From Sindora glabra (taxonomy: Eukaryota; Streptophyta; Magnoliopsida; Fabales; Fabaceae), in the NCBI GenBank assembly GCA_020226215.1, contig CM035236.1:49227057-49291056 (forward strand): a stretch of 64,000 nucleotides of DNA. Direction: 5' to 3'. Each line of letters begins with the position of its first letter. Within the stretch, counting starts at the first letter, position 1. This document shows positions 38,013-49,090 of this stretch, piece by piece. The position numbers were made by a program, and so were the translations under genes. The notes under the pieces are model-generated. The model was not told the origin of the DNA, searched no databases, and saw only the letters and a program-made list of their open reading frames with translations.

Positions 38013-38279
38013 CCCTGAATTCAAAATAAAAGGGCAGGCGATCTTTTTGATCAATGAATCTGAATTCAAATAAGGGCAAGCGATAAACAAAAAAAATTTT
38101 TGAATTGGAAACTTGGATTCAGGAGTTGAGATCAAGGAAATGAAGCATTGATACAATAAGTTGGAAGTTTGAATGTTAAAATTATAGAGCTTGAGTAAGA
38201 CATAACAGCATTTCAATCTCAAAATGCGAAGTTTTAAAATCAAATGGAGGCCTTCCAATAGTGTGATCAACATCTTTTT

Positions 38280-38810
38280 GATGATAATTTAAAGAAATTG
38301 GTTATAACTAATTAATATGGAATTTTTGTTCATCTGATACAGGACATACTATGCCGGTTATATTCAAGAAGGAAAAAATGAGGAGGGTTTATACATCTTG
38401 TGGCTAGGTTGGCCATTTTGAATCACAGTGCAATTGCAGTAAAACTTATTCTAAAACAACCTTGGCTACTGCTCTCCAACGATGTCCATTTTTTTAGAAG
38501 TCTAAAATGATTCTTTTTTGGTGGTAGTCTAGTTCAACCCTTATCATGTGACTTTTGAACTATTCAAGCAACTGTGCCTTAACCTAAGTTGGATGAATCA
38601 TCTTCTATAGTTCCTCTCAATTTGGATTCTTATGATCTTAGAAAATCAATTTTGCAAAAAGGTGATCAACTAATGTTGGCTAAGTGTTAACTACAATCCC
38701 AAATGGAGTTGGATTTTAAATAGTTATTTACTATAAATGATGTTTTGCAAAATCCACGAGTGGTTCATCAAACACATATTAAGAGAGTTATGTAAAATTC
38801 AACCCAAAAG
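38280..38810. other. Broken frames without recognisable product
   Basis: Short plus-strand pieces (for example AILNHSAIAVKLILKQPWLL near 38415 and PLNLDSYDLRKSILQKGDQL near 38605) hint at an old coding sequence, possibly a retroelement polyprotein. Stops interrupt every 15-40 codons and no motif can be named. Confidence 0.2.
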
Positions 38811-39018
38811 TTTGAAGCATGTTTCTAGGCAAATTGGTTTGCTACAATAGATCTATCTCTATCTCCTTTGTTGTCCTTTTCTATCAATATGGACAATTTG
38901 TGGTCTATGGACAATTTGAAGCATGTTTCTAGGCAAATTGGTTTGCTACAATAGATCCATCTCTATCTCCTTTGTTATCCTTTACCATCAGCATGGACAA
39001 TTTATGGCCTATGGATAT
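38811..39018. repeat. Tandem duplication, 2 x 104 bp
   Basis: Copies begin TTTGAAGCATGTTTCTAGGC at 38811 and 38915. They share AAATTGGTTTGCTACAATAG, then ATCTCTATCTCCTTTGTT and ATGGACAATTT. They differ at only about ten positions, so the duplication is fairly recent compared with its surroundings. Confidence 0.8.
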
Positions 39019-39778
39019 TGTTGTCTATCAAAGTTGCTATGGGAATACATAAGCCAAAGCCAACCATTAGAGAAATATGTTTTAGTTATTTTCTTTTCAC
39101 CTTGTGTTTTATTTGTGTTTGCAAGTTCTTAATTGTCTTCTCTAGTACAAGGTTAACTATGTCATTTGTGTACTATATCCACCATTAAGTATGTGTGACA
39201 AAAAAAAAGTTGGAAGCACTTGCTGCTAATAGATAGGTGCATGCGAAAAGAACTCACAAGGCTAGGACTTATCTACTATAGGATTTAAGAAATAAAGATG
39301 AAGAGTTGATGAAGCAGAAGCTCTTTTTTGATAGAATAGCAATTTGGTTGGTCATTTTGGGGGTCAATTATCGAGAAGTGCATGATGTTCAAATTTAATT
39401 TAGTGAAATTAATATTATTTTGCAATTAGGTTATAATTTTAAAATGTAACTAAATTATTTAGTTAATGCTTGATTTTGACACTTTTAGATTTTTAGCCTA
39501 TTACACTCCCTATAAATTAAAATATTTTTATGTTAAAATTAATTAAATATAATTAGTTGATAAATTAAATGTTTTTTATGTGGAAATGACTAAATTGATA
39601 AAATGAATTGTTAAATCAAAAGGGTTTTTGGTTAACTACTTGATGAATTTATAAGCAAAACTTATTTTAAAATTAGATTTGATTAAGGGCAAGTAAATGA
39701 GTATGGAAGAGGTCTTGGAAGTGTTTTTCCTATTCTACCCTTAGTGCTTAGCTCCTTCTTTTCCTTAAAAACTTAAGC
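39019..39778. other. No gene seen
   Basis: The AT-rich spacer holds the phrase AGTGCTTAGCTCCTTCTTTT near 39745 and no coding signal. The open frame at 38923-39132 runs over the tandem duplication and looks accidental. Confidence 0.45.
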
Positions 39779-41514
39779 CACTTTTCATTTCCCTAACATA
39801 ACACATTGGTGGATAAATGTTAGTTAAAGTTAAAACTAATGTCTATTTTAATATAAAGATATTTTTTAAATTATTTGAAACATTAAGATGGAGCATTATA
39901 AATGTAACTGATATCTATTTGGATGTGAATACATTATTAAAATTATTAAAAAACTTAAGATGTCAGTTTAATTGAGGTCAAAATGTGTAGTGTTTAAATG
40001 TTATTAGGAAAATGAGAAGACTTAAGATATTAGTTTTAAAATTGAATGATATCTATTTGGACGAGGTGGTATTTTTTAAAATTATTAGGAAATTTAAGAT
40101 GTCAATTTTTTACTTAATCAATATCAAAATGTATGACATTTAAATGTTATTAGGAAAATAAGAAAACTTAAGATGTCAAATCTACAATTAACCAACATTC
40201 AGTTGGATATAGTGACATTTTTAAAATTATTAGAACACTTAATATGTTAATTTTTTACATAAGTGAGGTTAAAATGTATGGTATCTAAAGGTTGTTAGGA
40301 AAATGAAGAAACTTAAAATGTTGATTTTAGAATTAACTAACATATAAATTTATTGCAACTATTTGGTAAAAAAATATCAAACTTTGACCTATTGGTTTTG
40401 AACTAAATTAACATTTAAAGTTATGGCATTTATGAGGTTATTAGGAAACCATAAAAAACTTAAAGACATTGATTTTGTACATAATAATTATCTAAAAGTA
40501 TTTCAAATGATTGACTGAGAAATGCAAAAAGTAAACACCTTGGCAACCATGAAATACTTGGAAAATGATGATACATAGGGCATTAATTTTGTGTTAATAA
40601 TAGGCACCAAAGTCATGGGATTGGTGACATTTTTGCCCTAAAAATAAAACATATCTTTTTTTTCATTATTATGTTCACTCTCTCTCTTATTTGTTTCCAA
40701 GTTTTTTCTCTCATTTCTATTTAGCTCATTTTGCAAAATGCTAAATGTCATTTCGTCCTCCACTACATGTTATGAACTATTGATATTGATTTAGCTAATA
40801 TGAGATGAAGCAAATGTCTAATTCTAAGCCACTGATTTAAAACATAAGAAGTTCTTTCTTTATTTCTTTTTTTTTTCCTTTTGATCTTCCCCTATTCCTT
40901 TTCTTTGATTTTTTTGCAAAATCTTTTTAATAGATTTTTTTGGTTTATGTTTCCTTCATATAACTTCTAAGGTTATATCTAAATTTTAGATGCTTATTAC
41001 ATATTTTATAAAATGTTGTGTTGGAGTTTTAAGTTAATCAAACAACGATGAGAGATGGAGAAGCAGTGAAAAAATCCATAAAAATAGTCTTTTTTGTGAT
41101 TTCAAGCTATAGTGTTTTATATATGGATAAATTTTAAAAAGTTATATGAAATCAATATAAAATTTATCCTAAATGGATAATTGAGGACAAAGTTATGGCA
41201 TTTAAAATACATAGTTTTAGTAGGATGCTGAGTTTATTCAATTTTTATTATAAATGCTTTGGTATGTAAGCAAAAAATGGCATTAAAAATATTTTATAAA
41301 TATTTCACATTAATTTTATGTGAAATATAGAAAAAATTAAAGGTTTTTAAAAGGAAAAATGTCAATTTTTAAACAAAAAAAAGACATTATACCTTTTTTC
41401 ATTGAATACATAATCGGCATTAAAACTAATATACAACAACACTCAATAAAATGTTGATCAAAATTTGACATGTAATCTACTAAACACGCGATGTATATTA
41501 GCAATTTTGTAGTA
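39779..41514 (-). mobile_element. CACTA-like non-autonomous element, copy B
   Basis: On the minus strand the element starts TACTACAAAATTGCTAATAT (from 41514), matching copy A's TACTACAGAATAGCTTATTG, with GTGTTTAGT following in both. The far end at 39779 is a decayed CACTTTTCATTT. Length is 1736 bp against 1729 bp for copy A. The middle (40970-41230) matches copy A 1010-1250, and the array at 39850-40470 is the reverse complement of copy A's array. The two are clearly sister copies in opposite orientation. There is no transposase and no exact target duplication. Confidence 0.6.
39850..40470 (-). repeat. Degenerate tandem array inside CACTA-like copy B
   Basis: The repeated theme is AAACTTAAGATGTCAATTTT, then TATGACATTTAAATGTTATT, AGGAAAATAAGAAAACTTAA and GATATCTATTTGGA. 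Units are about 140 bp with drift. It corresponds to 1590-2330 on the other strand. Confidence 0.55.
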
Positions 41515-42065
41515 ATGCAAATTCTACTTTATAGTTCTTGTAAGGCTTCTCTTCAATTCAGTCTCTTTGAATTTCTAAGTTAATTAAGAATTTAGTTCCA
41601 ATAAGGATTTTAGAGCTCTAGCTCTAGAGTTTTATTATTATTTTTTATATTTCAATGTAACAAATTTCTAATCCCACAACATATTGACTCCTTTATAAAT
41701 TATAAGTAAAAATTCTAAGTTAATTTCACATGGTTTTATGGAATTTTATTAGTTTGAGTTAGTTTTTCTTTACATATGAAAGAAATTTAAGGATTTCATG
41801 TTTCATGCTATGGAATGATTTTGATACATAATTTTTGCTTGATTAGAGACATAAGATAGTGTTTTATGTTTATTGGCGAAATAGTTGAGTAATTTATCAT
41901 TAAGAATAAGATTTAGGCAAGAATTCCTCAAATGAACATTATTTTATGTAGGAAAATATGTAGAAAACTATGAGATAATTATTAGATAATCAATATTCTT
42001 AAAGAATTGCTCTCTAGGTTATTATGTCCCTAAACTTTGCTCTCTAAACTCTTATAATTGACTAT
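41515..42065. other. No gene seen; short spacer between two CACTA-like copies
   Basis: AT-rich sequence without coding signal. The two elements on either side have the same orientation. Confidence 0.5.
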
Positions 42066-43108
42066 CACTACTACGGAATTAATGATTTCCAGTGGTTGAT
42101 AGACATTAATTCATAATAAAATGGATGTTTATTTTGACATGATGATATTTTTGAAATTATATGAAAAATTAAAATGATAAACAAGAAAACATTTAAGTTC
42201 TAAAACTTGCATGGTTATTAAAGACATTAGTTTTGTACCTAATTATCATATAAAATTTATTTTAAAAGCTACACTAGAAATTTTAGAATCACAAGACATT
42301 AATATTAGTTAATAGCCATTTTCACTCTAACTTTATCTTTTTATATAAACTCTTTTGACATCTTTTTAATATGCTCTTAAGTATGATAGGTTTAATATAT
42401 AATGTTATAACTGATCTTTCACTCCACTTTCATTAAAAGAATGTACAATGGAAGGACTTTAATCTTTATTTCACTTCCATTGTATACTCTCTCATTTCTT
42501 ATGAAGTGAATATGGAATGGAATAGCTAGTGAATGATAATTATTGCTAATCACTCATTCCATTTCCATCTATTTTTCTATTATATACTCTCTTATTTCCC
42601 ATGGAGTATACAAAGCAAAGAAGTTTTAACAACAACATTGGAGTCTGCATTAAGGATAAAGATTTGGATACATAGTAGGTTTTTCATTGCTTTTATATAT
42701 TCATGTGTAGACAATTTGTTTTTATTTATTGATGATTTAGTGTAGTTATTTTGTATAAATTTATAGATAAATTATTTTTCTTTACTTATTGATTTTTACT
42801 TTCATTATGAATAGAAATAAAATTTTATAGATTTATAGAATTATTTCTCTTTCCTAATCTATATGTTGTTTTTACTTAAAATACTATAATAGTTATTTGG
42901 ATTACATAGATTTACAAATATAAGACATATCAAAACAAATATAACTTTAAGTGTTAAATTGGTTATAAAAAACTTTCTTTTTATATTTAGTTGTTTATGT
43001 ATAAAAAATCTATACTAATAAAAAAATTTCTACTGAGGAAATATCAAATATAAAAACTTTAATTTTTAGGACTAACCAACATATAATATGATGGCATAAT
43101 TTGTAGTA
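42066..43108 (-). mobile_element. CACTA-like non-autonomous element, copy C (shorter)
   Basis: The right-hand terminus of this family lies at 42066 as CACTACTACGGAATTAATG, the best preserved CACTA end in the window. GTTGATAGACATTAATTC follows and resembles the corresponding ends of copies A and B. The other end is GCATAATTTGTAGTA at 43094-43108, matching copy B's GCAATTTTGTAGTA. Length is 1043 bp, so the middle and most of the array are missing. Its interior (42420-42640) carries repeated TATACTCTCTCATTTC phrases and an imperfect hairpin around GGAATGGAAT/ATTCCATTTCC, possibly a further small insertion. Confidence 0.5.
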
Positions 43109-43112
43109 ATTT

Positions 43113-43315
43113 GAGAATGTTTAAATGAATGCCATTTATGAAGAAATTTTGAATGAATGAAAATGAATGTATCTAAATGAATGAATTTATGAAAAGGTTT
43201 GAGAGAAATTAAAGAAGTTTAAATAATAAATTCATGAAGATGTTTAAATGAATGAAATTGAAGAAGTCTAAATGAATGGAATTAAAAATAACTTCATTAA
43301 TGACAATTAATGAAT
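43113..43315. repeat. Degenerate AAATGAATG-rich minisatellite
   Basis: Words such as TTTAAATGAATG, GAATGAATG and AAGAAGTTTAAAT recur irregularly over 200 bp. Low complexity and non-coding. Confidence 0.5.
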
Positions 43316-44580
43316 AACTTAAAATGTTGGGTTTTTATAGTGATAGTCGTGTAAGTCCATTTCAATCATTATGATTGTTCATTAATAGTTTATACATCAT
43401 TTTAGTACTTAACTGACCTTTTAAGTGATTGTAATTGGACAAATGGGTAAACTTATGATGTTGGTTTTTAATTAGTAACCAATATCTAATTATTTTCTCT
43501 CAACTTATAAATAAGGCTCCTTGACAATAAATTTATCATCTTTCAAGACAGATCTCCTTTAATAAAAAAGAGTGCTTCAAAGTTAAAGAGTGTAAATCTT
43601 GGTATTCAACATTACTATATCTATTTAGAAGGTTTAGGAAACTTTTAGAATTTCTTACAAGAACTTGTATCCACACCTTGGAATGAACCTTAAGATATTC
43701 TTGAATTTTCTTAATAACCCAAGTAATGTTAATATATTCTACACCTTTCATATTAAAAGCCTTTTTTGTTAATGGATTCTAAAAAATTAGTGCTTTTAGA
43801 AGTTTCTAGAATTAATCTATGTTCTAACCAAAAACTTGTAATCCATAATTAGGCCATAAACATAGAAATTTTACAAAACATTTGTAAAGACTTCAGACAA
43901 GAATCCTTCCAATTCTTTGTAGAATTTTTGTGTTTATTACTAAAATGTGGATAAAAGTCCTTTAATTAAAGGAACTTTAGGAGATTCATATTACTTGTTA
44001 ATATTAAATACTATAATCTACACATTTCATCTTAATCTCATAAACTATTTTTCATGGTCATGACCATTGTACTGAATCACACTTATCTTTTACACCTAAA
44101 TAGATCATCATGAACATATTAGTAGTTTGATGTGATTACCATGATCATAAGATTTGAAACATTTCTAATTATATTGTATAAATGGCGTTTGTTATCTTTC
44201 AATTAATATTGAGGTGCTTGATTTCTTCATTTGTTATGAGCCTCTTATACTTCCTATGTTTCAATGTGAAAGTTAACATGTTGCTTGCTTTATATGCTAT
44301 GTCAAATTTAGATACACATAGAGCGATAAGCATGTCTATTTTCATGTAAAAGCACATGAACCCTAAGAGGTTCATAGCAAAAAAAGGAATCAAGCTCCTC
44401 AAGGTCAATAAATACAAAATTGATTGAATCAAATGTCTTAAAAGCCATCAAGCAATATAGAAGAATTATGAGCAAATGATAATTAATTTTCCTTTTAATT
44501 TTGGTGATGATGCCATGAATGTTTATTGTAAATGTGAAGTTTATTTTTCATTGTAAATAATAGTTTTTCCATCATATATA
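43316..44580. other. No gene seen
   Basis: The minus-strand open frames 43536-43751 and 44199-44432 lack recognisable domains and flanking signals. The sequence is moderately AT-rich and may be old retroelement DNA. Confidence 0.45.
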
Positions 44581-44932
44581 TGTTTATATACTAATATGCA
44601 AATAAAGAAATGAAAGAATCTATATTCATAATATATTATCTCTTTTCTTATTTTTGTTTCATTTACATTTAATTTATTTCTATTTTGTTTAATTCTATAA
44701 TAAGAAAAAGAGAAGTCTATTTTAATAAAAAAAATACATTGATTTTTTCTTATTTGTGTTTATGTATTGATATAGAAATAAGAAAAATGAAAGAATATAT
44801 GTTTGTAATATGTTGTCTTCTTTTTCATTTTTGTTTCATTTACATTTAATTTCTTTCCATTCTATTTAATTCTATAATAAGAACAAAAGAAAATTTTTTC
44901 CCTAAAAAACATTTATCTATTACAATATCAAA
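44581..44932. repeat. Tandem duplication, 2 x 176 bp
   Basis: Copies start with TGTTTATATACTAATATG at 44581 and TGTTTATGTATTGATATAG at 44757. They share ATTTTTGTTTCATTTACATT, then TAATTTATTTCTATT-like runs and TTTAATTCTATAATAAGAA. Divergence between the copies is moderate. Confidence 0.7.
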
Positions 44933-47410
44933 TTTTTTTTGTTATAACTAACATTCAACATTACCTAATTAGATGACATCACGATATTAAAGATGATAAC
45001 AGGTGTTCAAAATCAACGTGTAATATAAATTATAAACAATTGTTTCATAGTAACCAATGTGAATATCATGTAATAGGTGTGAATTGAAAATAAAAAGGAA
45101 AAAATATGGCACAAGTTGAAAATAAAAAGAGTAAAGCATGATACCATTTACAAATTTTATCTTAGAGCTCTTTCAACCCTGAAATGATTCTTTATTTAAC
45201 AAGATATGCTCTCCTTCAAAACTTAAGATGATTTTCTCAGATTTTATATTTTTACTCACAAATTATTTTACAAGACTAAAGCTCTATTAAACTATAGATA
45301 AATATATGAGTTTTAACTCTCATTAGAAAAGCACATAATATAAATATAAGAATTTTTTTCTTTTGTGTTTGTTCTTATAATTTAGTTTCTAGTTTCCTAA
45401 TGGATCCTATTTCATTGTATATCATTTTGATGTAGCTTTTATCGATTTGTATAAGTAAAAAATTTGATCTCATTCATCTTCTTTGGTATTCTTTCACATG
45501 ATTTATTATTTACTCATATGAAAATAACTAATTTGTCATGATTGTTCATTTTATTTATAGGTATTATATTTAAAAAGCTTTTCTAGGGAGTGTAAATCTC
45601 ACATATTGAGTAATAGGTATTAAGACAAATTTAACAGTGGTACTATATACAAACTTTCATCATTTTAAATATTTTATTATTTAATTTATTCTTTAAATAG
45701 GAGATATTGACTTTCTAAATCTAGTTAGGAATGCACAGGAAATAGAAAGGATGAGAAAGTGAGGAATATAGGGATGGAGTTAGGGTTTGGGACAAGGAAG
45801 TGAGGAATTGGGAGCTTAATTTTAGCTAAGTGAGGTAGGCAGACATATGATGGTGGTTATTTGAAAAAAAAAAAGAACTGATATGGCATTATGATTATTA
45901 GATGTTAATTTTTGCAAAAGTAAATAACATTTAATGTCTTTTCAAAGATAATATAGACATAAATGACATTGAATTTTATGAAATAAAAATTGACATTATT
46001 GTTCTGTTATACAATAATTTACTTATTGATGATGTCAAAAGCCTTACATTTTGGACCAATATAATCGACTCTTTAATCAATTATATCCTAAAATCTTGCT
46101 TTCTTACTTTTAGGATCTATATAATCAAGTACATAATTGATTATGCCCATGCGGAGTTACTCTTTGGGTCTACCCCATTTATCTTTAAATGTCACTTACT
46201 TTAAGAGTTCCAAAGCACACTATTCATCCTATGATGACAACATAAGTTAGTATACATTAATGGATATGAAATGAGTAATTTGGAGCCATGCAAAGAGGCA
46301 TGATGATGTTGTTGATTATGAAACCATGCTATGATTTGATTTTGAAATGAATAAACTTAATTCATATCATTGTACATGAGAATTGAAATAATGGCAAATT
46401 AATGATTATTGTTGCTGGAAGATGGGATTTAGTAATTTGCTTTTGAGGGAAAAGGATGACTTAGGGACAAGGATAGACTTGAAAAGGATAAGGTTGGATA
46501 AGAGTTATAAGAAAATTTAAATGCTTTTGTTCCATTTGTCCTTATAAATAATAATTAATATGTTATTATTGAATTGGAAGGATTTTGAATAAGTGGAATT
46601 GTTATGCTTACATGAAAGTTATGTTTTCCTACTAATTTGAATTGTTAAATTTGTATGAATTACAAGTTTAAGTGAAAAGAGGGTAATTCATTTGGTAACA
46701 CTTAGATTGTTATGATCTCCTATACTTTCTAAGAATATTTGCTCACTAAGTATTGGATTTACTCTTCCGTGTTTCATTTTACAAATTCACAAGTTGACAC
46801 ACCAGTACTATAATAAGGATAGATCTTTTGGAACTTCCTTTCATTGGTCAAGGTAAGCGTATGGATATTTTTCCTCTAAATGGATATGTATACCTTAAAT
46901 CATTCCTTAGAGTGCCATGATCTAAAGTAGACAATAGTTGGTTGAAAATCATAAGAAGAGTGATTATGCCTTTAAGGGTATTAGTTAGACTAACTTATTT
47001 ATAGGTAGTGTTGGAAATGATAAGTAGGTTTGACTCCTTTTTTATATAGAACTGAATATCATTGGGTTGAAATATTAATTCTAAACCTTGTTGTTATTAT
47101 TTAAAATAACTTGTTTGCATGCTTAAATGGTGTCTTTAGTAAGGTAGGATGGTGGAAATTGGTGGATTAGATTCTAGGTTAGTCATGGCCTAAGGAGGGT
47201 TGTAACATGGCCATAACTTTAACTTTAAAGGTTTAATTAGAATGATCTTTATCTCTTTAGAAAGCTAAGAAGATGCCATACAAATGTTATGTAGACAAAA
47301 AAAGACTAGTTTAGTCTTTTAAAGTTTCAAAATTGGTTAAGAAGATGATGCAGTGTTGTTGTCTGAAGTTATGGCCAAAAGCCTAACAAAGTGTTTTGTT
47401 GAAGCATAGT
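44933..47410 (+). other. Probable LTR-retrotransposon relic, no gene
   Basis: Phrases such as AAGGATAAGGTTGGATAAG (46480), TTTGCTCACTAAGTATTGG (46737) and GGAGGGTTGTAACA (47194-47207) are of the kind seen in chromovirus-type LTRs. This is inferred from memory of phrase types. Termini and target duplication could not be fixed. The region continues beyond the solo LTR inserted at 47416. Confidence 0.3.
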
Positions 47411-47415
47411 TGAAA
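47411..47415. repeat. Target-site duplication TGAAA, left copy
   Basis: It is identical to 49086-49090 on the other side of the solo LTR. Removing the insert joins TTGAAA directly to AACTTCAC. Confidence 0.8.
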
Positions 47416-49085
47416 TGTTAGGATTTGGATCAATATATGCAGTGAAATTTTAAAATTTTTGATCCAATTCCTACCTAGGATCTATACAAAATGACATAAA
47501 TCAGTATTAGGATTTTACCTTATTTATGCTTGTGTTCTTTCTGAACGAATCCTTGAGAGACTAAGATGAATCAAATGCCGATCGGAATGTACAACTTCTT
47601 TACAATATTCACACGGAGTGAACAATGACTTGTCTCCTTCATGAAACTGCTAGGATTCGTCTCTCTCACAAGGATTAGGATTAGGTGTTTTCTGAGTGAT
47701 TTAGGGTTTTCTTAAAACTAATGTGCATTTTTTTGAAAATGCTGCCTTCAAGTCCTTTTTATAGAACTAAAGCATATGACAATCCTAGTCCTACTAGGAT
47801 AATGCTTCAAAAGAATCCTAATCATACTTAACAACTATCATCTTATCTTTATTATAGAGAGAGTGAGGAGAGATATGACTTATCTATTAATTATCTAATA
47901 ATAGATAATAACATTATCTCATAATATAATTATCTAATATTAAATTGGCATATAATTATCTTATATTAGATAATAATATTATCTCATAATATAATTATCT
48001 AATATCTAATAATGTAATTATCTGATATTACTTTAATATCAAATAATATCATATAATATTATATATATATTACATGAAAAAATATATTATTATCTTAATA
48101 ACAATATATATGCATGAAAATAAGTTTAATTAATTAAATTTTAATCTAATTAAAATTTAATTAATTATTATCTCATTCCAACTCTTTTTGTGTGACCCTA
48201 TAAATTCTTAATACATTGATAATGACTCATTATTAGTTATAGACAATGAGCGGTATTTAGCAATACATCATCACCATTTAAGTAATAAGAATGTCTGTGA
48301 TTCGACATCCACTTAATATGTGATCAATGCTTTGCATCATAATCCTTTTTGTAACAATATCCAAATCGAACTAGAGGTATGGAGTGTGTCATCCTCGTCA
48401 ATGTTCAATTTATATTTCTTAATACTGAGTAGACTTAAAATAAATAATCAATATCATATATTGATCCAATTGAGCATGACCATGCATTTCTAAGTCTTAC
48501 TCAATCACGAGGCCCAATGATATCTCTCTTTTATACAAGAGTAACAAAATTTCATTTACATCACTCATTTCCCTCTGCATGATTCGTAATACATCCAATC
48601 AATGCCTTGCTCGTCATCCTAATTAAAGGTGACATAGACAACATCAAAGTGAGTAACTCCTCATGTAGCAAACCGTAGTGACTTCAGGTCAAAGAATTAT
48701 GAGCATTTGTGGTCATATGAGAATAACTAATAACACGTCTATCCCTGTAGTATTCTCATAGTGAGTCAATCTAATACATTGTTTACTAATAATATACTCA
48801 TGTATTAATTTGATATCACATATCCATGATCACAATTGTCAATCACTATACATGCTAATCTCGATGTATTATTACTATCTTTTTTCACAATAATAGTTGA
48901 TTAGGGGCATTTTAGGAATAGCAAAGCTATTCTAAGGACAATTGTTATATTTAAGTTATAATTGCATAAAATAATAAAATTATAAAATAAATATATAATA
49001 ATTTGAATTGCCTAAAATAAAATATAATACATTGTGCATTTATTACGATTATCTCTATGATTAACTCCTAAGACACACACCAACA
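47416..49085 (-). mobile_element. Solo LTR, 1670 bp (family shared with 55637-57081)
   Basis: The plus strand reads TGTTAGG...CCAACA between perfect TGAAA repeats, an intact solo LTR. The sense strand is probably minus: it then starts TGTTGGTGTGTGTCTTAGGA and has a TATA box (TATAAAAAGG, 47754-47763) in its last third, as LTRs do. Similarity to the 55637-57081 element runs through 48170-49085: TGTGTGACCCTATAAATTC, AGCATGACCATGCATTT, CCCTCTGCATGATTCG, GGTCAAAGAATTATGA. An AT repeat of ATTATCTAATATTA words occupies 47880-48060. No internal retroelement sequence remains, and the parent lineage is not identified. Confidence 0.8.
47754..47763 (-). promoter_or_regulatory. TATA box of the 47416-49085 solo LTR
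   Basis: The minus strand reads TTCTATAAAAAGGACTTGAA. Its position about 340 nt before the sense-strand 3' end is usual for an LTR promoter and decides the orientation call. Confidence 0.5.
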
Positions 49086-49090
49086 TGAAA
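49086..49090. repeat. Target-site duplication TGAAA, right copy
   Basis: Perfect partner of 47411-47415. Confidence 0.8.
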
